A DNA stretch of 64,000 bases from GCA-2737725 sp033763995 (GCA_033763995.1 JANRJL010000066.1:23321-87320); one strand, 5' to 3'; shown: positions 50,929-59,880, numbered from the stretch's first letter. Translations and numbers: made by a program. The notes: generated from the letters alone by a model not told the origin.

Positions 50929-52412
50929 GGATCCAGCTCGATCTTGTCGTAGGCGATGAGGTTGCTGAACATGCCGTAGGTGCGCACGTTCTTGCCCAGT
51001 CCTACGAACAGCGGCAGCTCATAAAGAAAAATGGCCGGCGCGGCCTCATGATAAGCCCGGCCGACCTCCTGGCGCAGCGCGATGGCCTTGGCTTCGTCCC
51101 ACTCCGACAGCGCCGCCGTCAGCTTGGGCATGAGGGATTGATCGCAAAACCACGGCACGGGCCGCAAGCACGAGTGAATTTGAAAGGCCCGCCAGACATC
51201 GAGGATCGGCCATGACGGCCAGGCGATGGGAAAGGCGTCGCCGTCGAAGTCGGTTTGCGCGATCTTGTTGAGGTACATCGTCGGCGCCAGCGTGTTGATC
51301 TGCATGTCCACGCCGATCGCGCGCAGATCCGACTGCACCTGTTGAAACACCGAGGTGTCGCCCGCCGACGCACCCAGCGGCGCATCAAGCACAAACTTCA
51401 ATCCGGCCGGATAGCCCGCCTCCGCCAGAAGCTTCTTGGCCGCCGCTGGATCGTAAGGGTACTGCGGAATGGTGGGGTCATAGCCCAGCGCGGCGCGCGC
51501 CGCCGGTTGGCTGGCGGGCGTGGTGCGCCCGGCCATGAGGCCGGACACGATGCGCTCGCGGTTCACGCCCATGTTGATGGCGCGGCGCACGCGCACGTCG
51601 GCCAAGGGTCCGCCGCGGGTGGTGATCAGCGTCAGGCCATAGACCGACGACACCATGCCGCTTTCCATGCGCCCGCCCGCGGCCTCCACGCTGCCGATGT
51701 TGTCGGCGCCCAGCACCAGGGCGATGTCGACGCGGCCCGCTTCCAGCGCCTGCACGCGCGTGGCGGTATCGGGCAGCATGAGAATTTCCAGCGCATCGAC
51801 CTTGGGCGCGCGCCATGACTCTCGATAGGCCGACAATTTCCAGCGACTGGCGGTGATGGCCTCGGCCTTGAACGGTCCGGTTCCCACGGGCTGCTTGGCG
51901 AAGCCGTCGCGGCCCAGCGCGCGCCATTGCGCGGGCTCGGGGATCATCAAGGCGCTGGCGTAACGCGGGAACAGCGGCACGGGCTCAAGCGTGACGATGT
52001 CGACGGTGAGTTCGTCGACGGCGCGCGCCGACTTGAGGATGTTCAGCTCGCGCTTCAGGCCCTCCAGCGAGGCGCTGGCGCCGTTGATGAGGTAATCGAC
52101 CGCGTTCACCACGGCGTCAGACGTGAACGGCGCGCCGTTGGAAAACCGCACGCCCGCGCGCAGATGAAACCGCCATGTCAGCGGGTCGATGTTTTCCCAG
52201 CGCTCGGCCAGGGCCGGCTGCAGCTTGGCGTCCGTGTCGAACTTGGTGAGCGCGTCGAAGATCGCGCCCGTCGCATAGACCGTCGGCGCCAGCGAACTGC
52301 GGAACGGGTTGCCCATGGACGGCGGCAGGGCGTCCACCGCCACGCGCAAGGTCGCGGCACCGGCGGCAGGAGCAACGCAACAGATCCATATCATGAGAAG
52401 AAATTTGTTCAT
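50925..52412 (-). CDS. Family-5 extracellular solute-binding protein, copy C
   Basis: The 495-residue paralogue has a signal peptide (MIWICCVAPAAGAATLRVAV), the ALPPSMGNPFRSSLAPTVY signature, RFHLRAGVRFSNGAPFTS, and HSCLRPVPWFCDQSLMPKL with the shared Cys pair. Three extra cysteines lie in or near the signal only. Its ATG overlaps the copy D stop. Similarity to B and D suggests repeated duplication within one operon rather than separate acquisition. Confidence 0.88.
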   Translation of the reverse strand: MNKFLLMIWICCVAPAAGAATLRVAVDALPPSMGNPFRSSLAPTVYATGAIFDALTKFDTDAKLQPALAERWENIDPLTWRFHLRAGVRFSNGAPFTSDAVVNAVDYLINGASASLEGLKRELNILKSARAVDELTVDIVTLEPVPLFPRYASALMIPEPAQWRALGRDGFAKQPVGTGPFKAEAITASRWKLSAYRESWRAPKVDALEILMLPDTATRVQALEAGRVDIALVLGADNIGSVEAAGGRMESGMVSSVYGLTLITTRGGPLADVRVRRAINMGVNRERIVSGLMAGRTTPASQPAARAALGYDPTIPQYPYDPAAAKKLLAEAGYPAGLKFVLDAPLGASAGDTSVFQQVQSDLRAIGVDMQINTLAPTMYLNKIAQTDFDGDAFPIAWPSWPILDVWRAFQIHSCLRPVPWFCDQSLMPKLTAALSEWDEAKAIALRQEVGRAYHEAAPAIFLYELPLFVGLGKNVRTYGMFSNLIAYDKIELDP

Positions 52413-53935
52413 CGGTTGCTTTTGCCCGTGCCGTCGACCGCGATGGTCTCGAAGGAAATGAAGCCGTGGACCTCTTTGAAGCCGCTCACGCCCGCGCGCA
52501 AGCCGGCGAAGCGCGGCAATTCATAAAGAAACAGCGCGGCGTATTCATCGCGGTAAAACCGCATGATGTCGTGGCGCAAGCTTAACCCCTTGGCCGCGTC
52601 GAACTCCGTCAGCGCGGCGCGAATCGCAGGCATGATGCGCTGGTCGCAATACCACGGCTTGCTCCACAGACACGAATGGTTCTGCATGGTGCGCAGCACG
52701 TCGATGGTGGGCTCGGACGCATAGGTCAGCCCAAAGGCATCGCCGTTCCAACCGCCTTCCACCACCGCGCGAATCAGTTCGTTGGGCGGAAAGGGGCGAA
52801 TTTCCATGGTCACGCCGATGGCCGCCAGATCCTGCGCGATCTTTTGAAACATGGCGGCGTCGGCGGGCCCCGCGCCGATGACGCCCTGGAGCACAAATGA
52901 AAAACCCTTGGGGTAACCCGCCTCGGTGAGCAGTTGCTTGGCGCGGTGCGGATCGAAGGGGATCGGCGGGATGGAGGGATCAAAGCCGAAGGTGGCGCGG
53001 GTGCCCGGCTGCGATGCCGCCACCGTCGTGCCGGCGAGGAGCCCGTTCACCAAGGCGTCACGATCCACGGCAAGATTGAGCGCCTCGCGCACGCGCACAT
53101 CACGCAGCGGCGAGTCCTGATTCTGATGAAACTGGATCGACCAGACATTGGCGGTGAGCCAGTGTTGACCCTGGCCGCCGTTGGCTTCGATAGCGGCGAC
53201 TTCGTCGGGCCCCAAACCCAGCGCGATGTCCATGCGATCAGCCAGGACGGCTTGCACGCGGGCCGAGGCGTCGGGGGCCACGATCCAATCCAGGCGCTCG
53301 GTCTTCGGCGCGCGCCAAGACCCCGCGAAGGCCGACATTTTCCAGCCCGCCACATCCAAGCGGTCGATCTTGAAGGGCCCGGTTCCCACCGGCGCGCGGG
53401 CGAACTCGTCCGGCCCCAGCTTCGTCCAATGATCCGGCGCGACCATATAAAAGACGGGCAAGGCGCGCGGCAGATGCGGCGTGGGCACGTCGGTGATCAA
53501 ATCAACCGTCAGCTCGTCGACAATCCGCGCGGATTTGATGAACCCCAGTTCGCGCGCCACGACTTCCCGCGCCGCCGCCGGAGAATTGAAAAAGGCGGCG
53601 GCGTTCACCACGGCCGCCGAGGTCAAACGCTCGCCGTTCGAGAACGTCACCCCCGGCCGCAACGTGAGTCGCCAAGTCAGGGGGTCGAGGTTCTCCCACC
53701 CCACCGCCAGCCATGGCCGGAGTTGGCCGGTTTCGTCGATGCGGGTCAGACCGTCGAAGATCGACGACCAGGTGAAAATGTGCGGCGTGCCGGTGTTGCG
53801 ATAGGGGTTGCCCTGCGAGGGCGGCATGGTCGTGGTGCCGACGCGCAGCGTGGCGGCGTCGGCGACGGCGCCAAGGCGCAACAGCATTAACGCGAGAATG
53901 CCGGCGATCACGACCCTGAGTATCGCGAGGTGCAT
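52409..53935 (-). CDS. Family-5 extracellular solute-binding protein, copy D (first in operon)
   Basis: The 508-residue paralogue starts MHLAILRVVIAGILALMLLR (signal), then TTMPPSQGNPYRNTGTPHIF and RLTLRPGVTFSNGERLTSAA. The paired cysteines are in HSCLWSKPWYCDQRIMPAI. I use ATG 53935; a TTG three codons earlier is in frame. It is the promoter-proximal gene of the SBP operon, with the promoter in the 307-bp gap shared with TBDT 1. It is the most diverged of the four around the ligand region by eye. Confidence 0.87.
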   Translation of the reverse strand: MHLAILRVVIAGILALMLLRLGAVADAATLRVGTTTMPPSQGNPYRNTGTPHIFTWSSIFDGLTRIDETGQLRPWLAVGWENLDPLTWRLTLRPGVTFSNGERLTSAAVVNAAAFFNSPAAAREVVARELGFIKSARIVDELTVDLITDVPTPHLPRALPVFYMVAPDHWTKLGPDEFARAPVGTGPFKIDRLDVAGWKMSAFAGSWRAPKTERLDWIVAPDASARVQAVLADRMDIALGLGPDEVAAIEANGGQGQHWLTANVWSIQFHQNQDSPLRDVRVREALNLAVDRDALVNGLLAGTTVAASQPGTRATFGFDPSIPPIPFDPHRAKQLLTEAGYPKGFSFVLQGVIGAGPADAAMFQKIAQDLAAIGVTMEIRPFPPNELIRAVVEGGWNGDAFGLTYASEPTIDVLRTMQNHSCLWSKPWYCDQRIMPAIRAALTEFDAAKGLSLRHDIMRFYRDEYAALFLYELPRFAGLRAGVSGFKEVHGFISFETIAVDGTGKSNR

Positions 53936-54242
53936 GGAGTTCAATTTATCTTGGCGCGCGCTGACTGCGGGCTTCCGCCCGATTTCAGCCTACACGGTTC
54001 CGACGGCAAAAGAGTTGGTATCTGTATCCATTGGGCAACACAATCTAACCAACTGGAATAAAACGGGAAAACACGACACGTGACCGCCCCGCCGGGAGCA
54101 TCGAACGCCGCGGCGTTGATGACGATTGTTTCCCCATCGAGGTTTTGATCTAGTCCTCCCGCAGGATCGCCGGAGCGCGATCACGATTGTTCGCGCGGTG
54201 AGGGGTCGGCGTGCGGCAAAATCGTCTTGGGGGGAGAAAAAA
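53936..54242. promoter_or_regulatory. Divergent control region of the SBP operon and TBDT 1
   Basis: No gene was found in 307 bp. The left half is AT-rich (around 54000-54075) and likely holds the SBP promoter. GTTGGT at 54014 and ACCAAC at 54048 form a wide 6-bp inverted repeat. GATCGC-CGGAGC-GCGATC at 54165-54182 lies nearer TBDT 1. A GGGGGGAG ribosome binding site precedes the TBDT 1 ATG. One control region could co-regulate both arms. Confidence 0.55.
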
Positions 54243-56726
54243 ATGACACTTCGTTCCAAATTGGCGTTGGGCGCGTCGGCTTTGGCGATAAGCGCGTCGT
54301 TGACTGTCCTCGACGGTGTGGCGTTGGCGCAGCCGGCCTTGGAGGAAATCGTCGTCACGGCGCGCAAGCGAAACGAGAGTCTTCTCGAGGTGCCGGTGGC
54401 CGTGACCGCGTTCTCGGCGGATCAACTGGATCGCGGCGGTTTCACCAGCCTCGAGGACATCTCCTTCAAGACCGCCGGCCTGCACTACAATAAGCAGGGC
54501 GGACAAATTCCCGGCCGCTTCAACACCGCGGTGCGCTTCCGCGGCATGGACACCAATCAGTCTGCGGCGTCGCAACAAGTCGGCACGGTCTTCATGGACG
54601 GCGTCTACGTCAGCCAGGGCGTCGCCGGCATCGACTTCTCGACGATTGAGCGCGTCGAGATCATCAAGGGCCCGCAATCGGCGACATACGGACGTTCGAC
54701 GTTCGCCGGCGCGGTCAACTACGTCACCAAGACGCCCGGCTTCGAATACAAGAGCCGCATGAGCGCCGAATACGGAAAGTTCGGCACCTACGACGTGGCG
54801 CTCAATCACGAGGGCCCGCTGGTGGAGGGCAAGGCGTCTTACTTGTTGGGCATGCGCGGCTATGGCACCGACGGCCAGTATACGTCGAACGCCGACGGCG
54901 GCGCCCTCGGCAAGGAACGCACCAACTCCGGTACGGCGATACTTTTCCTGTCGCCCACGGACAATTTCACCGCCAAGGCGCGCATGTTCTATTCCCGCGA
55001 CAAGGACGGCCCCGCGGCCGGCATGCTGCTCGGCTCGCGCTTGTCCTCGCGCGGCGACGGCAGCGCCAACGCCGGCACCAACTGCTTCAGCCAATTCCAG
55101 ACCAATCTGCGCGGCGCCACCGCGGACTACTACTGCGGTAAGCTGCCGAAAGTGAATGTCGACAGCTTCATCGCGCCGAACACGCGCCTGACGCCGGCCG
55201 ACATCGCGTTCTTCCGGGCGACCCAAATCCGGGACCCGCGCGACGGCATCACACGCCCGAAGATTCCCGGCGTGCCCCTCGTGGACTTCGTCGGCCTCAA
55301 GCGCAATCAATTCCGCGCGGCGCTCAACCTCGACTACGATTTCTCCGACGGCCACACGATCTCGTCGCTCACCGGCTTCAGCGACATGCGCGCGAGCTGG
55401 GTACGCGACTTCGACCTGACGCGCTCGCAGAACTTCTTGTCGCAGGACCCGCAGAAACACGAGGACATCACGCAGGAGCTGCGGCTCACCTCGCCCCAGG
55501 ACCAAGCCCTCACGTATTCGGTCGGCCTGAGTTACTTCAAGGCCGAATTCATCCAACAAGGCAACGGCGGCCTCAATATCTGGGGCTCGGACGGCGGCGT
55601 GACTCAGGCGGTCCTCAATCCCAACCCACCCCCCGCCACGATCGTGCTGCCCGGCCCGCATCCCTTCATGCAGACCAACTTCCCGCTGGAGGGCGGCAAG
55701 ACCTTGGGCGTGTTCGGCTCGATCGGCTACGACATCACCGACAACCTGACGCTCGATTTCGAGTGGCGCTACCAGTCGGACCGCGTCACGCAGGACGACC
55801 GCACGCGGCCGGGCACGGACTTCTCCGACAAGTTCAAAACCTTCCTGCCGCGCGCGACATTGTCGTTCCGGCCCACGGACGAGACCAATCTGTGGGCGAC
55901 ATACTCGAAGGGTAACCTGCCCGGCTTCTTCAATTCCGACCTGGCGGCGCTATCGCCCGCCGACTTGGCGGCCGTGCGCGCCTCGCCGACGGTCGCGGGC
56001 CAGAACCTCAGCCTGTTCAACGACGAAGAGTCGCTCAAGAACTACGAACTCGGGTGGAAGCAGCAACTCTGGGACAACCGGGCCAATTTCTCGCTGGTCG
56101 GCTACAAGATGGATTGGACGAACCTGAAGACGCGCTCGCCGGTCGACATCGTCGACCAGCTCGGTGTGCGGCGCGTTCTGAACCTTCAATTCAACGCGGG
56201 TAACGCCAAGATCAAGGGCGTGGAGTTCGAAGGCGCGTTCACCGCCACCGACAACCTGTCAGGCACCGTGTCCGTCAACTACAGCGATGCGCAGTACGGG
56301 CGCCTCACCTGCGGGTTCGGTCCCTTCAAGCCGCCGCCATCGGCGGATTGCTCCAACAACGACACCGCGCGCTTCCCGAAATGGTCGGGTTCGTTCTCCA
56401 CCGTCTGGACCGACGATTTCTCGGGCGATTGGGACTACAGCGTCCGTCTCGACGGCGAATACTTCGGCAAAGCCTGGAACGAAGAACACAATTTCTCCTG
56501 GATTGGCAAATTCTGGCGCTTCAACGCCCGCGCCGGCTTCGAGAAAGAAGGAATCCGCGTCGAGGCCTATGTGAAAAATCTGTTCGACGACGACAACTAT
56601 CTCGCCGCCGCGCGCTGGTCGGATTTTTCGGGCCGCTCGTTGTTCGACTTCCTGACCAGCCAAGGCCTCGCGGTCACGCCGCCGCAGAAGCGTTCCTTTG
56701 GCTTGAAGACGGTGATGGACTTCTAG
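54243..56726 (+). CDS. TonB-dependent receptor 1
   Basis: The 827-residue outer-membrane protein has a signal peptide (ALAISASLTVLDGVALAQ), TonB box and plug start LEEIVVTARKRNESLLEVPV, the plug end VEIIKGPQSATYGRSTFAGA, a 22-strand barrel pattern and a terminal Phe (TVMDF). TonB-dependent receptors import large or scarce ligands using proton-motive force. Two Cys pairs fall in likely surface loops (NCFSQF to YYCGKLPK, and LTCGFGP to ADCSNND). It is the most diverged of the four receptors. GGGGGGAGA precedes ATG 54243 and an intrinsic terminator follows. Confidence 0.94.
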   Translation: MTLRSKLALGASALAISASLTVLDGVALAQPALEEIVVTARKRNESLLEVPVAVTAFSADQLDRGGFTSLEDISFKTAGLHYNKQGGQIPGRFNTAVRFRGMDTNQSAASQQVGTVFMDGVYVSQGVAGIDFSTIERVEIIKGPQSATYGRSTFAGAVNYVTKTPGFEYKSRMSAEYGKFGTYDVALNHEGPLVEGKASYLLGMRGYGTDGQYTSNADGGALGKERTNSGTAILFLSPTDNFTAKARMFYSRDKDGPAAGMLLGSRLSSRGDGSANAGTNCFSQFQTNLRGATADYYCGKLPKVNVDSFIAPNTRLTPADIAFFRATQIRDPRDGITRPKIPGVPLVDFVGLKRNQFRAALNLDYDFSDGHTISSLTGFSDMRASWVRDFDLTRSQNFLSQDPQKHEDITQELRLTSPQDQALTYSVGLSYFKAEFIQQGNGGLNIWGSDGGVTQAVLNPNPPPATIVLPGPHPFMQTNFPLEGGKTLGVFGSIGYDITDNLTLDFEWRYQSDRVTQDDRTRPGTDFSDKFKTFLPRATLSFRPTDETNLWATYSKGNLPGFFNSDLAALSPADLAAVRASPTVAGQNLSLFNDEESLKNYELGWKQQLWDNRANFSLVGYKMDWTNLKTRSPVDIVDQLGVRRVLNLQFNAGNAKIKGVEFEGAFTATDNLSGTVSVNYSDAQYGRLTCGFGPFKPPPSADCSNNDTARFPKWSGSFSTVWTDDFSGDWDYSVRLDGEYFGKAWNEEHNFSWIGKFWRFNARAGFEKEGIRVEAYVKNLFDDDNYLAAARWSDFSGRSLFDFLTSQGLAVTPPQKRSFGLKTVMDF

Positions 56727-56761
56727 AGATCATCGTTCATCCTGCAGACCTTAATAAGGAG

Positions 56762-56787
56762 GGCCCCGGAGCGATCCGGGGCCTTTG
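56762..56787 (+). terminator. Intrinsic terminator of TBDT 1
   Basis: GGCCCCGGA-GCGA-TCCGGGGCC followed by TTTG. Stem and loop are base-for-base the same as the carD and TBDT 2 terminators. It lies 35 bp after the stop. Confidence 0.85.
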
Positions 56788-56896
56788 TCGTTCAGTTTGC
56801 CGCGGGATTGACGCGGCCGCTGAAAATCAGGGCATTCTCAAAAAACGGCGTTTCTGGGAAAAATCTCCACTTAAACGAGATTCCGCCGTTGCTCTC

Positions 56897-56944
56897 ATGC
56901 CACATCCTGGTCATTTATTGACCGTGGAAGGCGTTGCCGGTTGA
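56897..56944 (+). other. Possible 15-codon leader ORF before TBDT 2
   Basis: The frame reads MPHPGHLLTVEGVAG and stops at TGA. The copy before TBDT 3 has the same length and reads MPHPGRLLTVRSVAR. No Shine-Dalgarno sequence is visible before either ATG, and overall DNA conservation could explain the shared frame. It overlaps the TTGACC/TTGAGT element, so it may not be transcribed if that is the promoter. Confidence 0.25.
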
Positions 56945-56983
56945 GTTTGCCACGGCTTGCCGGTACTCCTGCCGTGGGAATCT

Positions 56984-57014
56984 GGCGCAAGCTCTTGCGC
57001 CGTAGGTTTTTTTT
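56984..57014 (+). promoter_or_regulatory. Terminator-like hairpin in the TBDT 2 leader
   Basis: GGCGCAAG-CT-CTTGCGCC plus GTAGG and T8, 22 bp before the ATG. This is the shape of an intrinsic terminator or attenuator placed between promoter and ribosome binding site. The stem is conserved before TBDT 3 while the loop differs. Confidence 0.6.
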
Positions 57015-57035
57015 ATTTTCACCGAAGGGGGACTC

Positions 57036-59579
57036 ATGACCCGGAAATCTCGTTTGGCCGTTGGCGTTTCTGCGGTTGCATTGTCCATCGCGTTGGCGAT
57101 GCCGGCGATGGCTCAGCCGCTGCTGGAAGAAATCGTCGTCACCGCGCGTAAACGCGAGGAGTCGCTCAAGGAAATTCCGCTGTCGATCACGGCGTTCTCG
57201 GCGCGGGACATCGAACGCAAGGGCTTCAAGGGCCTCGAAGACATCGCCTTCGCCGCGCCCGGCGTGCAGTACTCCAACCAAGCCGGACAGATTCCCGGCC
57301 GCTACAACTCGGCCATCCGCTTCCGCGGCATGAACGTGAACTCCGAAACCCCGTCGTTGCAGCTGGGCTCGTTGTTCATCGACGGCATTTACGTCTTGGG
57401 CGGCACGCAATCGATCCCGCTCAGCGATCTGGAACGCATCGAAGTCATCAAGGGCCCGCAGTCGGCCTACTTCGGCCGCAACACCTTCGGCGGCGCCATC
57501 AATTACATCACCAAGACCCCCTCGACGTCCGAATACAAGGGCAAGATCAGCGCCTCGGGCGCGACCTATGAAGAATTCGACGTCTCGGCCGACCACGAAG
57601 GCCCGCTGGTGGAAGGCAAGCTCGCCTATCGCATCGGCACGCGGCTGTATTCGCGCGGCGCCATGTTCACCGCCAGCGACGGCGGCGACTTGGGCGCGGA
57701 ATCGTCGAAGGCGGTCAACGGCACGATTTACGCCACGCCGACCGACAACTTCACGGCCAAGCTGCGCGTTTTCTACAACAAGGACGACGACAGCGCGCCC
57801 GCCGGCGGCCAGATCCAAGGCATCCGCAACGACAGTTGCACGGGCAAGACCGTCACGACGCAGGATCCCGTCACCCCTATCGCCCGCCCGCAGCAATACA
57901 TCTGCGGCCAAGTGCCCAAGCAAGGCCAGGCGATTTCCTCGCTCGGCAACCTCAAGATCATCGACAGCAACACCAGCTTGTTCCCGGGCCAAGCCGCGCT
58001 CATCGGCCGCCCGACATACCTGGTCGACAACCTCGTGACGCGCGCCAATCCGCCGCAAGTCAACGTGCCGTTCATCGATCACATGGGCTTGGAACGCGAC
58101 ATCTTCCGCTTCTCGGCCAGCTTCGATTACGAGTTCGCCTCGGGCTACAGCGCGGCCCTGCAGGGCGGCTACAACAAGCTGCGCGCCAACTGGATTCGCG
58201 ACTTCGGCCTCTCGGCCATCGAGAACTGGTATTCGCGCGATCCCCAGGATGCCTCCGACAAGAGCATCGAATTCCGCATCACCTCGCCGCAGGATCAGCG
58301 CCTGACGTGGTTGGCCGGCGCCAACTACTACAAGCAAAGCTTCATTCAATCGGGCTCGGGCGGCGACGCGATCTCGCTGTGCACGGCCATCGCGGCCCAG
58401 CCGCTGCCGGGCGAGCGTTGCCCGCGCATCCCCTTCTTCACGGCCAACTCGCTGTTGCAAAATACCGACAAGATCAAGGCGTGGGGCATTTTCGGCTCGG
58501 CCGAATACGACATCACCGACGAGCTGACCTTCACCTTCGAAGGCCGCTATCAGCACAACGACGCGGCCACCGCCGTCTTGACCCCGGCGCCGCTCAAGAA
58601 GATCGACAAGAACTTCCTGCCGCGCGCGATCTTGCGCTGGCAGCCGACGGACGAGACCAACGTTTACGCCAGCTACGCCAAGGGCGTGATCCAGGGCCAG
58701 CCCAACGCGCAGGTGGCCACGGCCACGCCGAACGAACTGCGTCAGTACGTCGCGCAGTTGCCCTCGGCCGGCCCGACGCTGCCCGCCGAAATTCTCGACA
58801 TGTATGAAGTGGGCTGGAAGCAGACGTTCATGGAGAACCGCGCCAACCTCAACCTCGCCGGCTACTACGGCGAATGGAAGGGGCAAAAAGGCCGCGGTCT
58901 GGTGGTGTTGCAGGAAGATTGCGGCAGCCCCAGCCACGGCTTCTCGGGCGGCTGCACCACCGGCACGCCCGTGGGCCTGGGTCTCCCCGGCCAACCGGCG
59001 CGGAACCTGGACGGCACGCCGTTCCTGAATTCCCGCAACGTCAACGCCCCGGGCACGTCCAAGATTTGGGGCGTGGAATTGGAAAGCGCCATCGCCGTGA
59101 CGGAGGCCTGGACGGTGAACGGCAACCTGACCTACGCGCGCTCGAAGTATAAGGACTTCCTGTTCAACTTCTTCGCCTTCAACACCGGCTACTCGCAGAT
59201 GAAGGGCAACTCCAATCCTCGCTTCCCGAAATGGACCGGAACGCTCAACTCGGGCTACACCGGCGACCTCAATCAGGATTGGGATTGGTACGTCAACGGC
59301 GACCTGATCTACTTCGGCAAGACCATGGTCGACGAAAGTAACCTGGCCTTCTGCAACGACTACTGGCTCGTCAACAGCCGCGCCGGCGTCGAGAAGGAAG
59401 GCTTCCGCGTCGAGTTGTTCGTCAAGAACCTGTTCAACGACGACAACTGGGCGGCCTGCAACCGCTGGACCGACTTCGACAACTCGGTCAACTTGGCGTT
59501 CTTGACCCGCGTGCAGGGCATCGCCGTGACCCCGCAGAACAAGCGTCAGTTCGGCCTGCGCACGTCGGTTGATTTCTAA
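57036..59579 (+). CDS. TonB-dependent receptor 2
   Basis: The 847-residue receptor has a signal (AVALSIALAMPAMAQ), TonB box LEEIVVTARKREESLKEIPL, plug with GPQSAYFGRNTFGGAINYIT, and terminal Phe (TSVDF). Cysteines come in likely loop pairs: NDSCTGK with YICGQVPK; LCTAIAAQPLPGERC; EDCGSPSHGFSGGC; and LAFCNDYW with WAACNRW. It is closely related to receptors 3 and 4. It has its own leader and terminator, so it is probably regulated separately. Ligand unknown. Confidence 0.95.
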   Translation: MTRKSRLAVGVSAVALSIALAMPAMAQPLLEEIVVTARKREESLKEIPLSITAFSARDIERKGFKGLEDIAFAAPGVQYSNQAGQIPGRYNSAIRFRGMNVNSETPSLQLGSLFIDGIYVLGGTQSIPLSDLERIEVIKGPQSAYFGRNTFGGAINYITKTPSTSEYKGKISASGATYEEFDVSADHEGPLVEGKLAYRIGTRLYSRGAMFTASDGGDLGAESSKAVNGTIYATPTDNFTAKLRVFYNKDDDSAPAGGQIQGIRNDSCTGKTVTTQDPVTPIARPQQYICGQVPKQGQAISSLGNLKIIDSNTSLFPGQAALIGRPTYLVDNLVTRANPPQVNVPFIDHMGLERDIFRFSASFDYEFASGYSAALQGGYNKLRANWIRDFGLSAIENWYSRDPQDASDKSIEFRITSPQDQRLTWLAGANYYKQSFIQSGSGGDAISLCTAIAAQPLPGERCPRIPFFTANSLLQNTDKIKAWGIFGSAEYDITDELTFTFEGRYQHNDAATAVLTPAPLKKIDKNFLPRAILRWQPTDETNVYASYAKGVIQGQPNAQVATATPNELRQYVAQLPSAGPTLPAEILDMYEVGWKQTFMENRANLNLAGYYGEWKGQKGRGLVVLQEDCGSPSHGFSGGCTTGTPVGLGLPGQPARNLDGTPFLNSRNVNAPGTSKIWGVELESAIAVTEAWTVNGNLTYARSKYKDFLFNFFAFNTGYSQMKGNSNPRFPKWTGTLNSGYTGDLNQDWDWYVNGDLIYFGKTMVDESNLAFCNDYWLVNSRAGVEKEGFRVELFVKNLFNDDNWAACNRWTDFDNSVNLAFLTRVQGIAVTPQNKRQFGLRTSVDF

Positions 59580-59600
59580 AACCAGGCGCACCCGCTGCCG

Positions 59601-59632
59601 ACAAAGGCCCCGGAGCGATCCGGGGCCTTTGT
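59601..59632 (+). terminator. Intrinsic terminator of TBDT 2
   Basis: ACAAAGGCCCCGGA-GCGA-TCCGGGGCCTTTGT, a perfect 14-bp stem, ends in a short T-run. It shares the exact core of the carD and TBDT 1 terminators and could work on both strands. Confidence 0.87.
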
Positions 59633-59728
59633 CGTTGCGGCAAGGTCGCGAGCTTAAAGCGCGCGCATGAAGACCGTTCTGAAAAAGAGGCTAATACTAG
59701 AAAAATGTTCCGTTTTATTTAATTGAAA

Positions 59729-59880
59729 CGTTGCCCTCATGCCACATCCCGGCCGTTTATTGACCGTCAGAAGCGTTGCCCGTTGAGTTTGCCGATGCTT
59801 GCCGGTACTCCTGCTGCGGGAATCGGGCGCAAGCGCTTGCGCCGTGAGGGTTTTTCATTTTTGCACCGAAGGGGGATTCA
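59729..59880 (+). repeat. Duplicated TBDT leader, copy 2 (partner at 56887-57035)
   Basis: This is the TBDT 3 version of the leader. It keeps TTGACC-N17-TTGAGT (59760-59788), the 15-codon frame MPHPGRLLTVRSVAR (59739-59786), the GCTTGCCGGTACTCCTG block, the hairpin and the GAAGGGGGATTCA ribosome binding site. The duplication continues into the coding start (MTRKSRLAVGVSA in both). It is not found before TBDT 1 or 4. Confidence 0.75.
59826..59855 (+). promoter_or_regulatory. Terminator-like hairpin in the TBDT 3 leader
   Basis: GGCGCAAGCGCTTGCGCC is an 18-bp perfect palindrome, followed by GTGAGGG and five Ts. It has the same arms as the TBDT 2 leader hairpin. The CG-centred palindrome also resembles LacI-family operators, but the TBDT 2 copy has a CT centre, which favours RNA structure. 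Confidence 0.55.

Larger units (their letters stand above)
56887..57035 (+). repeat. Duplicated TBDT leader, copy 1 (partner at 59729-59880)
   Basis: About 150 bp upstream of TBDT 2 is roughly 85 % identical by eye to the leader of TBDT 3. Shared parts in order: TTGACC-N17-TTGAGT (56918-56946, promoter-like), a possible 15-codon ORF at 56897-56944 ending in TGA, GCTTGCCGGTACTCCTG, then hairpin GGCGCAAG-CT-CTTGCGCC (56984-57001) and eight Ts (57007-57014), then GAAGGGGGA and the ATG. In this copy only, CCACGGC (56950) also pairs perfectly with GCCGTGG (56971). Confidence 0.75.

Noticed and set aside
56887..57035. Cobalamin riboswitch upstream of TBDT 2 and 3
   Set aside because: The leaders precede TonB receptors, but I could not find the B12-box or the conserved core; the space before the hairpin is also short.
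59826..59843. LacI-family operator GGCGCAAGCGCTTGCGCC
   Set aside because: The equivalent repeat before TBDT 2 has a CT centre and is followed by T8, so RNA hairpin is the better reading; not fully excluded.
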